NCBI RefSeq assembly: GCF_037975245.1
Contig: NC_092567.1
Span: 19,040,876 to 19,104,875, forward strand
Length of the DNA stretch: 64,000 nucleotides
Direction: 5' to 3'
DNA from: Apostichopus japonicus
Taxonomy: Eukaryota > Echinodermata > Holothuroidea > Aspidochirotida > Stichopodidae
Positions 12,497-24,846 of this stretch are shown here, piece after piece. The notes beneath the pieces are model-generated. The model did no database searches. It worked only from the letters and a program-made list of their open reading frames with translations, and was not told where the DNA came from. The translations under genes and the position numbers were made by a program. The stretch's first letter is position 1; each line of letters begins with the position of its first letter.

Positions 12497-12864
12497 TTAA
12501 AGGCATTGAAGATTCGCCCCAAACCGCGTGCGGCCATCTGAAAGAGTTAACTTTCTGTTGCTTGCAAGTGACGTTTTGTTCGTGTCGCTACAAAATGCAG
12601 AAAGTAATGAAACGTGATACCTTGTTATCTTTAGCTGGACCTGAGACGTCCTTTGCTGTATCGTTAGTACACTGTGCTGTGGGTATTGACCGCAGCTGTA
12701 TTTACTGACTGTACACTAGTGTCTAATTACCGACGGTAGCAAGCGGTGTGTGTATTTCCTGGGATCGATGGTGGTGTCTAACACTTCTGTTACACCTCAT
12801 TTGAAACTAGGTCAGATTACCGGCATTAGACGTTTCTTTTTGCGCGAGTCTTCACACCCTTTAA
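12497..12864 (+). mobile_element. MITE family M1, copy B
   Basis: A complete 368-bp copy: TTAAAGGCATTGAAGATTCG at the left, CGCGAGTCTTCACACCC then TTTAA at the right. The interior runs parallel to copies A, C, D and E. An open frame through the left half is chance; it recurs in other copies because they share ancestry, and it is broken in copy C. Confidence 0.88.
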
Positions 12865-15800
12865 AGACAGTGGGGCAAAATCTGAGACTGTTTCAAACTT
12901 TTTATTATCTGACATTCAGGAAATGATTTATCATGGTTGGAAAAAACATCTGTTTACCAGGTTTGTAGGAAATCAGGAAACCACCACCCAAAAGATCAAT
13001 ATTGACAAAACATACAAATTATACAAATAAATGCTCAGATCTTTAAAAAAAAACAAATAGTAAAAGAGAAACGACAACAGAATTACAGTAAGTACTGTAG
13101 GTGTAACTGTTATAGCTCAAACATTTGGCACAGTATCAAAACTATAATCTTTTTTTTTTAATCTCAATTTTGCATACAGAATCCTAGTTCTATAGTTCTA
13201 GTATTTATTGTGTATAACATAGCATCCTCAAGGCTAGCTTTGCAAACATGACAAATAATTACTGTAACTATAGATCCAATATTACAGAAACAATTCAGTA
13301 TTGAATAGCTTAACGCACAACCATTCGAAAAGCCTGTCTGTGCTGATCGGGTTTTATGAGAACCAGCGGCATTTAATTATTATGCAGATTAATGGATATT
13401 ACAGACTAGTTTACAGTGTACAATCCTCAGCTACTACGGTAGGTTAACACACGCCTCCGCACTGACATATTGTATATAAGTATATAATATGTCTGTCCGT
13501 TCATCCATCAAAATATGCTGTATCGTATGCGAATTAATGAAGACCCTGACTACTAACAGACATGCTGCAAATTATATTTTGAAGCCAAAATTACAATCAG
13601 ACTTTCTGTCTTTTTTAAATTTTTAATCTGTGCCTCACTTGGTTTTCAAAACCTTACATTATGGTAGTTCTTACATACTGTATTAGATTGAAGATTTTGA
13701 ATTTAATTAATAACAATGATAGGCTCACACTGCTTCTTGCTATAAATGCATCTACTGTATAAAATGCAAAGGTCTTTGGATCAAATGGTAAAGAATTTTT
13801 TGTACTGAAACAGGCAACGTAATTCACACAAGAGCTTCGAAATTATACAAAAATTTTGAGAAAATATTGTGGAAATCTGAAGCATAAAGTCATATGATCA
13901 ATTACATTACCATGTATTTTACAAAGATTTCTCAATTTCATTGAAGACAGACTTTAACTAGAGTAGAAGTTCATCAGCATGAAAAGTTATTTTATTCTTT
14001 CAGAATAGCAAAACGTTGTTCAACAGACAACTTTTACTGGGGCCAAACATATTAATGAAAGTGTGTTTTTTTTTTTCCGGTTTTTTTTTAATTGTGCGCA
14101 AATGTGACAAAATGCACGCTGCATAGATAATTATGTACTGCATTTGCGTAAACTATTACATTACATATGCTAGAAATATTCTTCAATTATAGTTGGTTAG
14201 TCATGCACTCACTCTTTAAAACACAACTCGATCGTCTTCATTTATAATTCATAACGTGTATTAAACTTGCTCTTGGAAGAATACCCAGAGAGGCAACGCT
14301 ACAAGCCTCCACAGAGCTGAAAAAAGTAATGGCATGATGATGGTGATGGAATGATCATGCATGAAGCGTTGCTGTATATCACACCAGCAGACTTACAGTA
14401 CTAGCACTCAGCACTGTACCTACTACATCCACTGTACGTATGGAAATCTTTAAGTTCTGTTCATACACAGTACTGTAGTCAAATTACCACTTTGCATTAA
14501 AAGATTAATAAACAGCCATTCTTTTTTAAGTGGTTTCCCAGATAATGTTGCATGCCTGTAAAGCATGTATGTACAGTAGTGTGAGAAGTAAATTTGCTGT
14601 GTTTAGAAATTTAATCAACGTCTTTGTTCATATTTTCTCACATTTTATTTGGGGGGGGTGGGGGGTTACACATGGGTGGTAGAGCAAGCGGTTCAGAGTG
14701 AACACATACAGTAATTACCACAATGACACTGCAATGGCAGTATAAAGTAGGTTGCAATTTTTAAGTGTTTAGTGACATTGACTCTTGAAAGAGCAAACAA
14801 TTACAGCATGAAATGCTGTCAGCCCCATGACTCAGCTTGTGAGTTAGCCACTGGTGCCTAAAAGATATAACCGATCCCCTTTTCCCTTACAGGGGATGCT
14901 TTTCCTTGCAGACATGTCTCAGAAGCCATAGTATACCCAAGAGAACCCCTCCCCCCAGAATCCCAACAACTATACTGCAACAACATTTTTATGAAAAAGT
15001 CTAAAGATACAATATATGGTAGAAAATGTTAGTTGTTGACATAAACAAATGTATGCTGTCAAAAGGACATAACTTGACATAGATATCATTTCAAGATAGA
15101 GATCAGGAAGTGAATGTGTGCAGTGGTGCTTTTTATTACCAAATTGATCATATATTACACGTACACAGCAATTTACTGAGACTATCATATATGCCTAGTA
15201 TGATAGATGATTGTCAAAACAGCCTGACTATCACAAGTGGATACCATCTGTTAAGGATTTATGTTAATATTATATGAAGCGATTCCCCATCCATACTGTG
15301 CAGTGTACACACAACTAATAACTGATGTAAATTGTACTGTACAGGGCAAATCTGTAATGGCTGTTTGATAGTCCGAGTCGACCAACTGTCTGTTCGGACA
15401 ACCAAAATCAGCTGTGGAGGTTGTCCTGGGAGGGGGGGGGGGAGGGAGGGTATGGTGCTTACATCAAATTAAAATTGCATTGCAACTAATTATCTCTGAA
15501 CAGGTAAATATGATAAATTGGTATTGTCCCTTAAAGCTGGAGTTCTATTCACCAGAACTACACATCTCTCCTACAGTGTAAATATTGGTCTTTGAAAAAG
15601 TCTTTAAAAAATTTGGACCTGCCTTCCATTTGTTTCTTTCTAAGTCATGTATTATTTTCAAAAGAAAACTATGCAGGTTTGAGGTTTGTTTACCTACTGA
15701 TCAATACAAGAGAACTAGATTCTGTAAATTTTAAGCTCTGATCTTTGAAAGTAGCAAACATTTTGCAAAAGACCATGAATGCATTTCTATGATAATTAAT

Positions 15801-16249
15801 AAATGAAAAGTAAGTAGAAGTAGAAGCAGAAAGCGAAACTTTTGAGTTACTAAGTGGTACATCAATGGCCATATCAGCTAAGAAACAACTATTAAAGGTT
15901 TGTCAGACTTAAAATGATTGTATAGTGTACAGTAGGTATTAAACTGGTTTCTTTATAACATTAGTGATGGCATAGTACAGTAGTACTTTGTATTTCTAAA
16001 TTGTGTTTCTAAATGGGAAAGGTTTTTCTCGGTTCTGTGGGTTTACTGTCATCAAATCGTTAAACCATCAAATATGTGTATCACAGAGTACTTAAGATAC
16101 TCAACACAGATACTGCAAACCTTTGTGAGATTCATTGTTAGCTTGTAATTATTTCAATTAACAAACTATAGTAAGACATGTCCATTACAATATCTTAACT
16201 ATGTACAGTAATTATAAACTGTTTTACAGGGGTCCCACCCACCCCGGAA
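12865..16249. other. Non-genic stretch rich in TACTGTA/TACAGTA
   Basis: No gene or mobile element is recognised. Short words TACTGTA and TACAGTA are conspicuously frequent. A G-rich run lies near 14651 and another near 15430. A short inverted repeat GGACAACC/GGTTGTCC sits near 15395-15425. Confidence 0.45.
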
Positions 16250-16257
16250 CATACCGT

Positions 16258-16566
16258 CATAGGCGTAGGAGCCTAATTTGATTTGGGGGGGGGGGGGGCT
16301 GTAACGACTTGCCCAAAAAGTATAACCAAAATCTTAATGTGCTTATCATATAGGCATTCATCGATTATTACATCACATGCCAATAACATACAATCATTTT
16401 CCGTGAAAAATTCTCAGCATATTGCCGAATTTTCACAATAAAAATTGAAACATTGCAAATTATTCTTCTTTCAGTAGGTGCCCGAAAAATTCTCAGCATA
16501 TTGCCCGAATTTCCCCCAAAAAAATTTGTTTGGGGGGCTGCAGCCCCCCAGCCTCCTACGCTTATG
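16258..16566. mobile_element. hAT-type MITE, copy 1
   Basis: A 309-bp element with terminal repeats CATAGGCGTAGGAGCC at the left and GCCTCCTACGCTTATG at the right. It is flanked by an 8-bp duplication with one mismatch: CATACCGT (16250-16257) and CATACAGT (16567-16574). Inside lie a G run, two direct repeats of GAAAAATTCTCAGCATATTG about 80 bp apart, and a perfect 18-bp palindrome GGGGGGCTGCAGCCCCCC (16532-16549). The 8-bp duplication is typical of hAT elements. Confidence 0.8.
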
Positions 16567-16574
16567 CATACAGT

Positions 16575-17929
16575 AACGTCTTCATTATTCAGCAGCCTCT
16601 CGTGAACCATGTGACTCACTCTGTCAGAAGGGAGATCAATTGTTCACACAAGAGAGAGTACAATAGCAAACCGTTCTGGTTCATTGGAAATGAGTTATTG
16701 ACTTACTCTGGTGGAATCCTACTGTGGTCTAACAGTATAAATACAGTATATTTTACAGAATGAATGAATGCACTACAGTCTATGCATCACACATCAAACA
16801 AGTACAGTACATGCACCCACACGATGCAGTGTATTCTGTAGTCTACAATATACTGGTATTGTTAATTGTACGTGTACAAGTCACACAATTAATTATCATA
16901 GACACACCTGGATTGCATTGTCACATTTTCAGGGATAAGAATGGGTGGAGGGGGAAAATATAATTAAATTTTATCGTCATGGCAATTTTTTATTTTTGCA
17001 CATATACATTATCTAGAAGCTGAATAACTGAGTTTTCAAACTTAGTGTAGCAGTTTGAAGTTTTCTGACCTATGTCTCTTTTGAAAGATATTCCTGTGTG
17101 AAAAGTGCTATCCATCTTTTCCCATACAATACTGGATAAATTATTGCCTGAAAATAGTACCTTATAGTTACCAGTATTTTAAGGAAGGGTTGGGATGAGG
17201 GGTAAGCAAAGGAGGTGGATGAAGGTTCTACTCTACTGTAGCTTAAACAATCACTACCACTGGATTATTTCAGAATTTAAGCAATAAATGATAGGTGAAC
17301 TATAACTATAAATGATATGTCCATAAAATGACATATTGTTTCAAGAAATTATTTGGATACGAGACTGTAAACTGGCCATCTATAATGATATAATGAGACT
17401 GATTGCTCATTTTCAATTTGTATAAATTCAAACTTTTAGTGAATCCTTACCATTTTATTGTGGACCAGAAAGACCAATTGTATTTCTTTATCCCCACCCG
17501 CCCCCCACCCTTACCTTTCTTGTGAATATCTCCATTTACATGTTTTAAAGCAGCTATATTTTTACCGTAACTTGAAACCCACCCTGACATACCGGATAGG
17601 AATACTGAACAGTAGCTTGACTTCAATTTAAATGTTAGGAGTTAAAATATAGTGCTCAGCAAAGCAAACTTTGGCATATAAATACCAACAATATAATCCA
17701 CAGATTTGCTAGGAGTATTCCATGGTTAATCCTTCCAGATGGATGTAGGGCAGATACCCTATCAGTATTGTACAAACATTGATAAATGTTAATCAGTAAC
17801 TTTGATGACATACTGTATCTTAGCCTAGCTGTTACAAAAAATGTTAAATATACTTTCACAAGTACTGTACCTTCTTGACCCTCAAAGAAAGTACTCCCAA
17901 TTGTAACCAATTTGAAGAAAGAGTAGAGC
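16575..17929. other. Non-genic stretch
   Basis: No supported gene. A minus-strand frame near 17.88-17.92 kb has a donor-like GTACAG but no partner exons I could find. Confidence 0.4.
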
Positions 17930-18170
17930 TCTATATTTTTGTACTTTCATATTTATTTTTTATATGTACTTGGTTGTATTGTTACTGTAGTATTTTCATG
18001 TGTATAGAGAACACAGTGGAAAAAAGTCTGCTTGTCAGCCTTTTCTGTATCATCCCTGCACTTTGATTTTGTACCCATTCACCTTGTTTCTTCTACTGTA
18101 TGTTGTTTTTCTTCTTTTGAATGTTTTGCGAATAAATCAAATATAAAATTAAAAATTAAAAAAAAGTCAG
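17930..18170 (+). mobile_element. Possible retroelement 3' end
   Basis: A T-rich segment ends in AATAAA, then within about 30 bp a run of A-rich repeats (AAATTAAAAATTAAAAAAAAG). A polyadenylation signal followed by a genomic A tail is typical of a retroposed RNA. No protein match is visible, so this is weak. Confidence 0.3.
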
Positions 18171-19178
18171 GGGATGTTAAAACTTAGATAGCCAAAGAAA
18201 ACATAAAATACATATATATAATGGTAGCCTAGAAGTGCATATTAAATGCTTACTGAATGTTAATTTGACCATGAAAATTGACTATCTAACGGAATTTTCT
18301 AGTATATTTGGTTACTATACTCTGATGACCTTTTACAATTAATGTTGCTTTTGCTCAATAATACAATTCACTCTCATTCCATGCATATCAAGCTCACTTT
18401 GCTCAAATGCTAGAGATTGTGGCAGTATTCCTCGGGGAGTAATTTGCCAACTTTGTATTCTAATATTGCTAATTATTACCCATGTCGATCAAATTAGCTA
18501 CTACACTGTATATATTTGTATGTATTACAGTAGTCAAACTTGTTCAGGTAGTACTACAGTACTTCAGCTTGCTTTTGCAAACTCTTGAGATTAATCCTCA
18601 AGTATATTTTCAACTATAAATAAACAATAAATCTGGCCAGCCAATCCTTCTGTAAGTAGAACTACGCAAACAGCATAAAACTAATTGATGGACCGGGCAA
18701 GTAATTGTTAGGAACAGAGTGTAGCTCAGGATTGATATCTTGGTGGCAGATAAACTTCTTTTCCCTTAAAGAGCTAAAAATCATGAAAAATTGGTAAACA
18801 CAGTAAAAACAGATTCTTACCCACCAACCCTTATGTAGCTACTCTACACATGTATCAGTTTGTTAATGTTTAGAATCTATCAGTTAACTTGTGGAAGAAC
18901 TTTTGCTCTTCATTATCTTGTTTACTGTACATGCTCGAAAGTAAGGTCTGCTGGCCGGTGTTTATTCACACAAGAAATCAGATACAGGTAGCCTTTGTCA
19001 CATAAAGGAAACTAATTTGCTATGTACTATTTTTCACCAAGCACTTGTGCCCTACAGTATTTCAGAATGTAACCACATGGACACATTAATATAACCCAAG
19101 ACCCTGTATTTTGTCAACCCTGTATTTTGCTACCTTTTCGGTAGGAATTATTGAAAGAATATTTTTCAGGTAACATTC

Positions 19179-19524
19179 TTAAAGGTCTGCTGTATAGACC
19201 CCAAATATAGCACGCTATAATGAAAAAGTTTCTTGAGATTACGTAATCAACCTGCCTTGGTCGAAAAATGACCTCTTTTTATTAATTGGTCTGTAACGCC
19301 TGCCACCTATATTTCTATGTATGAGGGTCTTTGTGTGAACGCTGTATGATTAACTACACTGTAGACATGAAGATATTTCCACACAGCCTAATGGTGTTAA
19401 GAAGCTATGCAGGCTAATCTAAGAGCCTGAGGTGGATTTACAACCATGGCAGGTTGATTATATAATCACAAAACTTTCCTAGCTATAGCGTGCTATACTT
19501 GGGGCCAATAAAGCAGATCTTTAA
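19179..19524. mobile_element. MITE family M2, copy 3 (long arms)
   Basis: Starts TTAAAGGTCTGCTGTATAGA and ends CAATAAAGCAGATCTTTAA. The arms are long: the left arm includes ATAGCACGCTATAATG and the right arm TAGCTATAGCGTGCTATA. Bounded by TTAA at both ends, it shows M2 as a family with extended inverted repeats. Confidence 0.72.
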
Positions 19525-19732
19525 GTACCAAAGCTATAACCAGTATATTCAGTACATGGCCTAAACTACAACAGTGCTGAACCAAACTGTGGCTGTTCAT
19601 GTATGCTGGTCTTGGTTACATAGGCTGCACTACAGTACACAATTGGCAATGTGTACACAAATACAGTAAAAGGACTGCCAGCTACTGTAAAGCTACTGTA
19701 CAACTGCTCCCAACGATATATATATTACATAC

Positions 19733-19856
19733 CACACGTAAAAAGGCTTGCGAAGATTTTAATACCTGTACATAATACAACCATTGATGAAGACAGACCT
19801 TCAGCCTTCAAATTTTTGGAATCATAATCTTTAGAAGTAGCCTTACTGTCATCCAT
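19733..19856 (-). CDS. Possible first coding exon, unknown gene
   Basis: On the minus strand an ATG at 19856-19854 has a favourable context (A at -3, G at +4). It opens 41 codons that run in frame to a good donor, GTATGT, immediately after 19733. The peptide has a charged N-terminus (MDDSKATSKDYD) followed by a hydrophobic stretch (SSSMVVLCTGIKIFASLF) that could be a membrane segment. An acceptor-like CACACAAG precedes the ATG near 19890. I do not recognise the protein and could not find further exons downstream, so this is a guess at a gene start. Confidence 0.22.
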
Positions 19857-19892
19857 ATTGATTGATGATTGTGATGATGATGATGGTTCTTG

Positions 19893-21204
19893 TGTGATGA
19901 CAGGAAGCTTGGATATGAGGGTTAAATTTTACCATTATATGATAGGTAATAAGAATATTGGAAAGAAATGCCACTTGCAAAATGGATAATACTAAGCCAG
20001 CATCCATCGTTCAGGCTGATCAATGTTTTTCAGATAAAAAAAATGGTGAAGTTCTGAACTGTACAGTAGAAATTCAAATTTGACCAATAACAATTTAGGC
20101 TAATTTGTATATGAACTAAAGTGATAAACAGTATTTGATAACTTCAATCACACGATAACATGTTAAAGTAGTAGTGTTGAGCATAACCTTCATTCTATTA
20201 TACTCTTTGAGACATTTAAATTTACACATATGAATGCATTTATTAATATTGAAATCATACCACAGTATGAACAATTCTAAAAATCATAAGGAAAATTGGT
20301 ACTGTACATGTATGGTGTTCAACTTGTTCTAATGTTTTTCCATATTCTTTTCTTTTTGGCTATGAGTATAGCACACGATCAACTTAGAACTTCAAGTCAT
20401 ATGACATTACATGTGTACTATTCAATAACAACCATATGGAAACTAATTCTGTACCTTGTCCAAGGTCTTTAGAACTCAGTGTAGACTTTCACCCGAGAAA
20501 CACTTCCACTTGATGTATGTGGTTCAAGCATTTTCCCTCAAAACTTTTCCACAATTTATCAGCAAATTATTTAAGTATCTGTTATGAAACTAAATAATCA
20601 ACCAAAACAACCATGCATTTTGTGTTCATGAATATAAATTTTGCACTTTAACGGTCATCATGTTGCAAAGAAAATCAGATGCTTCATTTCAACATTACTG
20701 TTGTTACAAGGATAACAGTACTCTGCAAAATAAGATTGCATCAAGAAGCATCAAGCAATGATATATCCATCCATGTTAATATCAGTATCATTAATAAAAT
20801 TGGTGTTTTGACTTGTAATAATTGCCAAACTCTGCCATTGGAGAGGAAACATTCAAACATGTTGACCTTACAATCCACAGCTCCACCTTGCAAGTGATAT
20901 TTTCAAAGGAAAGATTATCGAGGAAGTACCCTACTCAAATGTCAATTTACACATATGTCCAGGTGTACCAATTAATTTAAGAAACATGTGACTCATGACC
21001 TCATTGTACATGTATGCAGGTTTCCTGTTTTGAATTCTACAGGCCATTTTTCTACCCACTATAGTCTTTCACACACTGTGGAAACAGCTATGTCACCAGC
21101 CAATGCAGTTACATCCAAATGCATACTGTTCAGCCTGAATAAATTGAAAGCAAACAAATTTGCAAAATATGGTCTTATTTTTGGGAGTCAGGACCAAGCA
21201 TGTG
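19893..21204. other. Non-genic stretch
   Basis: If the minus-strand exon pair is real, this is part of its first intron. Nothing else is recognisable. Confidence 0.35.
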
Positions 21205-21390
21205 GGAAATTCTAGAGGTATGACACCTAGCATCTGGGAGGTTGCGGGTTCAATCTCTGATTGGCCAAAGTATGGTGAGTTTTGCATCCAGGAGAAACAC
21301 AGTTCCCCATCTGAAATGGTCTTCCAAATTGTAAGAAATTCAAAGAATAGCCAACGTGTTAATTGGATAGAGCTCTACCGAATGTGATGT
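21205..21390 (+). mobile_element. tRNA-derived SINE fragment
   Basis: The head has GGGTTCAATCTC, a near-match to the RNA polymerase III B box, preceded by AGAGGTATGACACCTAGCATC, which resembles an A-box and anticodon-arm region. The body (CATCCAGGAGAAACAC and onward) is non-coding. Cloverleaf pairing is too decayed for a working tRNA. Confidence 0.45.
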
Positions 21391-22509
21391 GTACAGTAAG
21401 TTACAAGCCAGTCGTCTCCCACATATACACATGTGGCTTCCTCCCTTACTAGTTGACTTCACCAGTTTGCAGAATACAGTTCACAAGTCAGTGCTGGTAC
21501 AGTTAGGTACCGACAACAGAATATAACATACTCGGAATATATGACAAAGATATGAATATGACAATATACAAAATATGACAAACGAATATGCCATACATAA
21601 TATAGTTCAAATACTTAGATGTGTGGATGAGGTTGTCTAACCATGGGAATTTAGTGTTAGAGTTAGACTACAAAAACACTGAAAGATCCTCAAAACGGCT
21701 TCCTTTAAAGGTATAGTGTAGGTACTTACAATTGATTTCAACTTTGGGGGACGGGGAAGGGGAGGAGCAAACATCAAAATCATGTCCCAGATTTCTTGGG
21801 GGAATATAGTCCCCTATAGCTGTCCTTAGTTAGCTTGGTTTTTATATTGGTGCTAGTATTAGCCTACTAAGTTGCAGTGTATTGACCATTCAGTAGTTTA
21901 TCAGTTCATGGTAATGATACATCAACAACTTTCTTCCCACACGGTCATAAATCTTTGCAACAAGTTGCATGAGAAATAAATCGTTGTTTAGAAAAGGGTG
22001 TCACGTTAGCGCCAACTGCAGCCCCTAGGCCAGCAGTTCCTAATGGTAGGCTACGTTTACTAAGTAGCAGACGACAACGTCCAGTGGCAACTTCACGTAA
22101 GCGACCAACTTAACAATACTAGTAATAATAATACTGCAGTAACGAGTGATCATCAACTCTTTTGTCGGAACAGCTACGAAGAAACATGCAAAAGAACCAA
22201 AGTAATTTAAATGCCTTTCTCGACAATTTGTTTTCATTTCCGATCATAAGTTCCTACATTACAATCGAACTAGTAGTGGCAAGTCTCCCACAACAATAGA
22301 GATCACAAATTTACCGTGTACGTTCGTTGCTAATGAACAGTTACGACTCGAACAACGGCAACTCTAAAAGCTGATTTGGTAAGGTACACTGGCCTTACCG
22401 CTCCGAAATCCTCCTAGATTTGCATGGATTCCGTTGCTGATTTTCACTCACACTTAAAGTATCTTAACTTCAAAAGTTATCATCTAATGGTGTAAGCGAA
22501 AATACTTAC

Positions 22510-22730
22510 CAAACTTTGAATAGTCGAGAACTTATTTTCCGTTCCAGTGATATCTGTAAAGTAGAAGTCAATACGACAGACGACAGTGATAGCTTCGCAA
22601 ACAAAATTTCCGGGCGTGGTTTGAAACCCATACACAGTAAATGTTCAGTCGTGCGGAGAGAAATGCTGCTCCCTAAATCTATACTTCGGTGCACGCTTTC
22701 GGGTAAGCACACTCTTAATGGGTAACTTTG
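22510..22730 (-). other. Possible 5' exon of a minus-strand gene
   Basis: The minus strand ends in TTCAAAGTTTG followed by a perfect donor GTAAGT. The stretch is richer in CpG than its surroundings. It may be a 5' untranslated exon feeding the ATG exon at 19856. The TSS is not visible and the left limit is approximate. Confidence 0.25.
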
Positions 22731-23094
22731 AGTCTCCGTAGCTTCAAAGATGAAGTCGAATCCATATAAAACTTGCCCTTCTTCGTATACATGGGTGTGA
22801 AGTACCGTCCTTCAATTATTGACTCATACCCTCACTATAACGAAAGGTGGGCTGAAAACTGGTCCAGTAATTTTGGCGTAACAGGCGTAACGGAAGGAAA
22901 AAGTTACAAGCAAAAAGTGTTAATGAAGAATGTAGGGGATTGGGAGAAGAGGAAGGAATTCCTCTCAGAAAAAATTGTACTGTACTGTGAAAGGACAATT
23001 CAAGAGAACAATTAGAAACATCTTCAAAAAGTGGCCCAGGACCGTCCTCCACGCCGCAGGGCATGGAAAATACATATCAGGGAACTGTAATGTC

Positions 23095-23461
23095 CAGTGG
23101 CGTAGGAAGGTACTTTTGAGTGAGGGGCTGAAGACTGATGGCCGGCCTGGGGGAGGGGTCTAAGGGGAGGGGGTGTCCCCCTCCCCTTTGGAATTTTTTG
23201 CATTTCCAGGTAGCCTCAGATGCAATTTGGTGCAATATAGCACACTTCAACACCCACTCCATTTTGTAAACTTAATTTTGTATTTTCACCAGGCCTTAGA
23301 TGCAATTTGGTGCTCCAAATGAGATTTTTTTTTCTCATTTGGAAATGAAAAAGGGGTTTTCCGACTTGCGAAGCGGGGGGGGGGCGGAATGATACTTCCG
23401 CCCCTCCACATTTTTCACAGGGGGGCTGGCGCCCCCCAGCCCCCCGGTTCCTACGCCCTTG
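23095..23461. mobile_element. hAT-type MITE, copy 2 with perfect duplication
   Basis: A 367-bp element bounded by CAGTGGCGTAGGAA and TTCCTACGCCCTTG. It is flanked by a perfect 8-bp target duplication GTAATGTC (23087-23094 and 23462-23469). The interior is G- and C-rich near both ends, with a GGGGCTGGCGCCCC palindrome near the right tip. It holds no transposase. The shared GGCGTAGGA tip ties it to the copy at 16258. Confidence 0.88.
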
Positions 23462-23469
23462 GTAATGTC

Positions 23470-24537
23470 TCCTTCTTATATATGCGTTTTTGTCCTTTAA
23501 AGTCGCTACGAGAGAACAAGAAACATCACCGTATGTATATTCCGTGGGGCTTCTCCCCCTGAACCCTCACCAAGACGACTTTGAAATACATTCCAGAGAA
23601 ATTGAATTCCTCTCTCCCTCTCGAATCTCGATCATATGTATTTTTTGTGCTCTCTCCAGATAGCAAGAAATTTCTAAGACGGTGAAACTTCCGGGGTCTG
23701 TACACTCCACTATGGCTTTGCATGAGATACCCTGCCTACAGTTTTGCAGTTGCAAAATTATGAAACAAGATCCACCCTTGTTGTTCTGAATCGGTCTACA
23801 TCCTCTCCCTTGAAAGATGTTGAATATCGCCGCTCCCCTCATTCTACCCCCTACACTTCAGAAGAAACACACAAACGTCGGGTTTTGAACCGTTTATCGG
23901 TCCAAAGAGATACGCCGTAAATTGAACCGGTTAAACGTCAAAATGGAATCAGTTACCAAGGATGATTTCAGAGTTCACGTCTGCTTATATTAGAGCGGTT
24001 TAACACTTTATGCATTCACTATGATTATTTTGCTTTAAAACCCGACAATTCAGGATCTAGGATTTGTAATTACATATATATATTGTGTGTGTATTTGCGT
24101 GTGTTTACCCGTGCTTTTTACGTCAGGCAATTTTCCATCAACAGTCTCTGGTATTAGAAAAAGCCTGACCCCCCCCCCCTAATCGTCCAATGTCCTGGCT
24201 GCCTAAGCATAGTTATGGAACGCCATTATTGTCTTATTTGCTAGTAACAATTCTTATGTAGGGTGCCATTGCCTCTCGTTAGGGTATCATTGCCACCGTG
24301 ACCTCTTGCATTAACACACATATATGACCCCTCTCCTTTCTTTATTTCGCGTTCCATATATAGCTTGAGATTTGGGCCTGTAAAGGGACTCTCTGCGGTT
24401 CCACAAATTTCTGCTTTTGTAGCCGCCCATCTGAGCCTATGTTTATATATAGGGTCACACCTCGGTGTGATGCGGATGTCTTCTGCTGCCTTTTCTGTTT
24501 GTGCAAAGCTTGGGTGGTGGTAGAGTTGGTGAAGAGG
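23470..24537. other. Non-genic stretch
   Basis: No supported gene. Short frames on both strands lack splice partners or recognisable motifs. A poly(C) run lies near 24170. Confidence 0.4.
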
Positions 24538-24545
24538 TCACAATT

Positions 24546-24838
24546 CAGGCGCGTAGCCAAAGGGGGGGGCGAAGGGGCAACCGCCCCCCCCCCTCGAGCA
24601 TATTTTTAATTTTTTTAAAAAATGTTTCTATGATATCGCTTTTATTTTCAAAAGAGAAAATGCTTAGATGCAACTAACAAGGCCTGGGAAGTGCCATTTC
24701 CAGCGATCTGGGAGGCATTTTCAGCCAAAATTTCCTTGTACGCTTTGCGCCAATCATGGTGGCGCTACGCTCAGATAGTTTGCAATGCCGAATCTACAGT
24801 TTCGCCCCTCCCTTGGCAAATTCCTGGCTACGCGCCTG
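24546..24838. mobile_element. hAT-type MITE, copy 3 with perfect duplication
   Basis: A 293-bp element with a perfect 14-bp terminal repeat CAGGCGCGTAGCCA / TGGCTACGCGCCTG and a perfect 8-bp duplication TCACAATT (24538-24545 and 24839-24846). GC-rich tips enclose an AT-rich middle. No protein is encoded. Intact ends and duplication point to a fairly recent insertion. Confidence 0.92.
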
Positions 24839-24846
24839 TCACAATT

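Noticed and set aside
12427-12708. 93-codon plus-strand frame resembling the previous one
   Set aside because: Same M1 element in the other orientation; not a gene.
22773-23015. 80-codon plus-strand frame
   Set aside because: No recognisable domain, no splice support, and an overlapping minus-strand frame of similar length.
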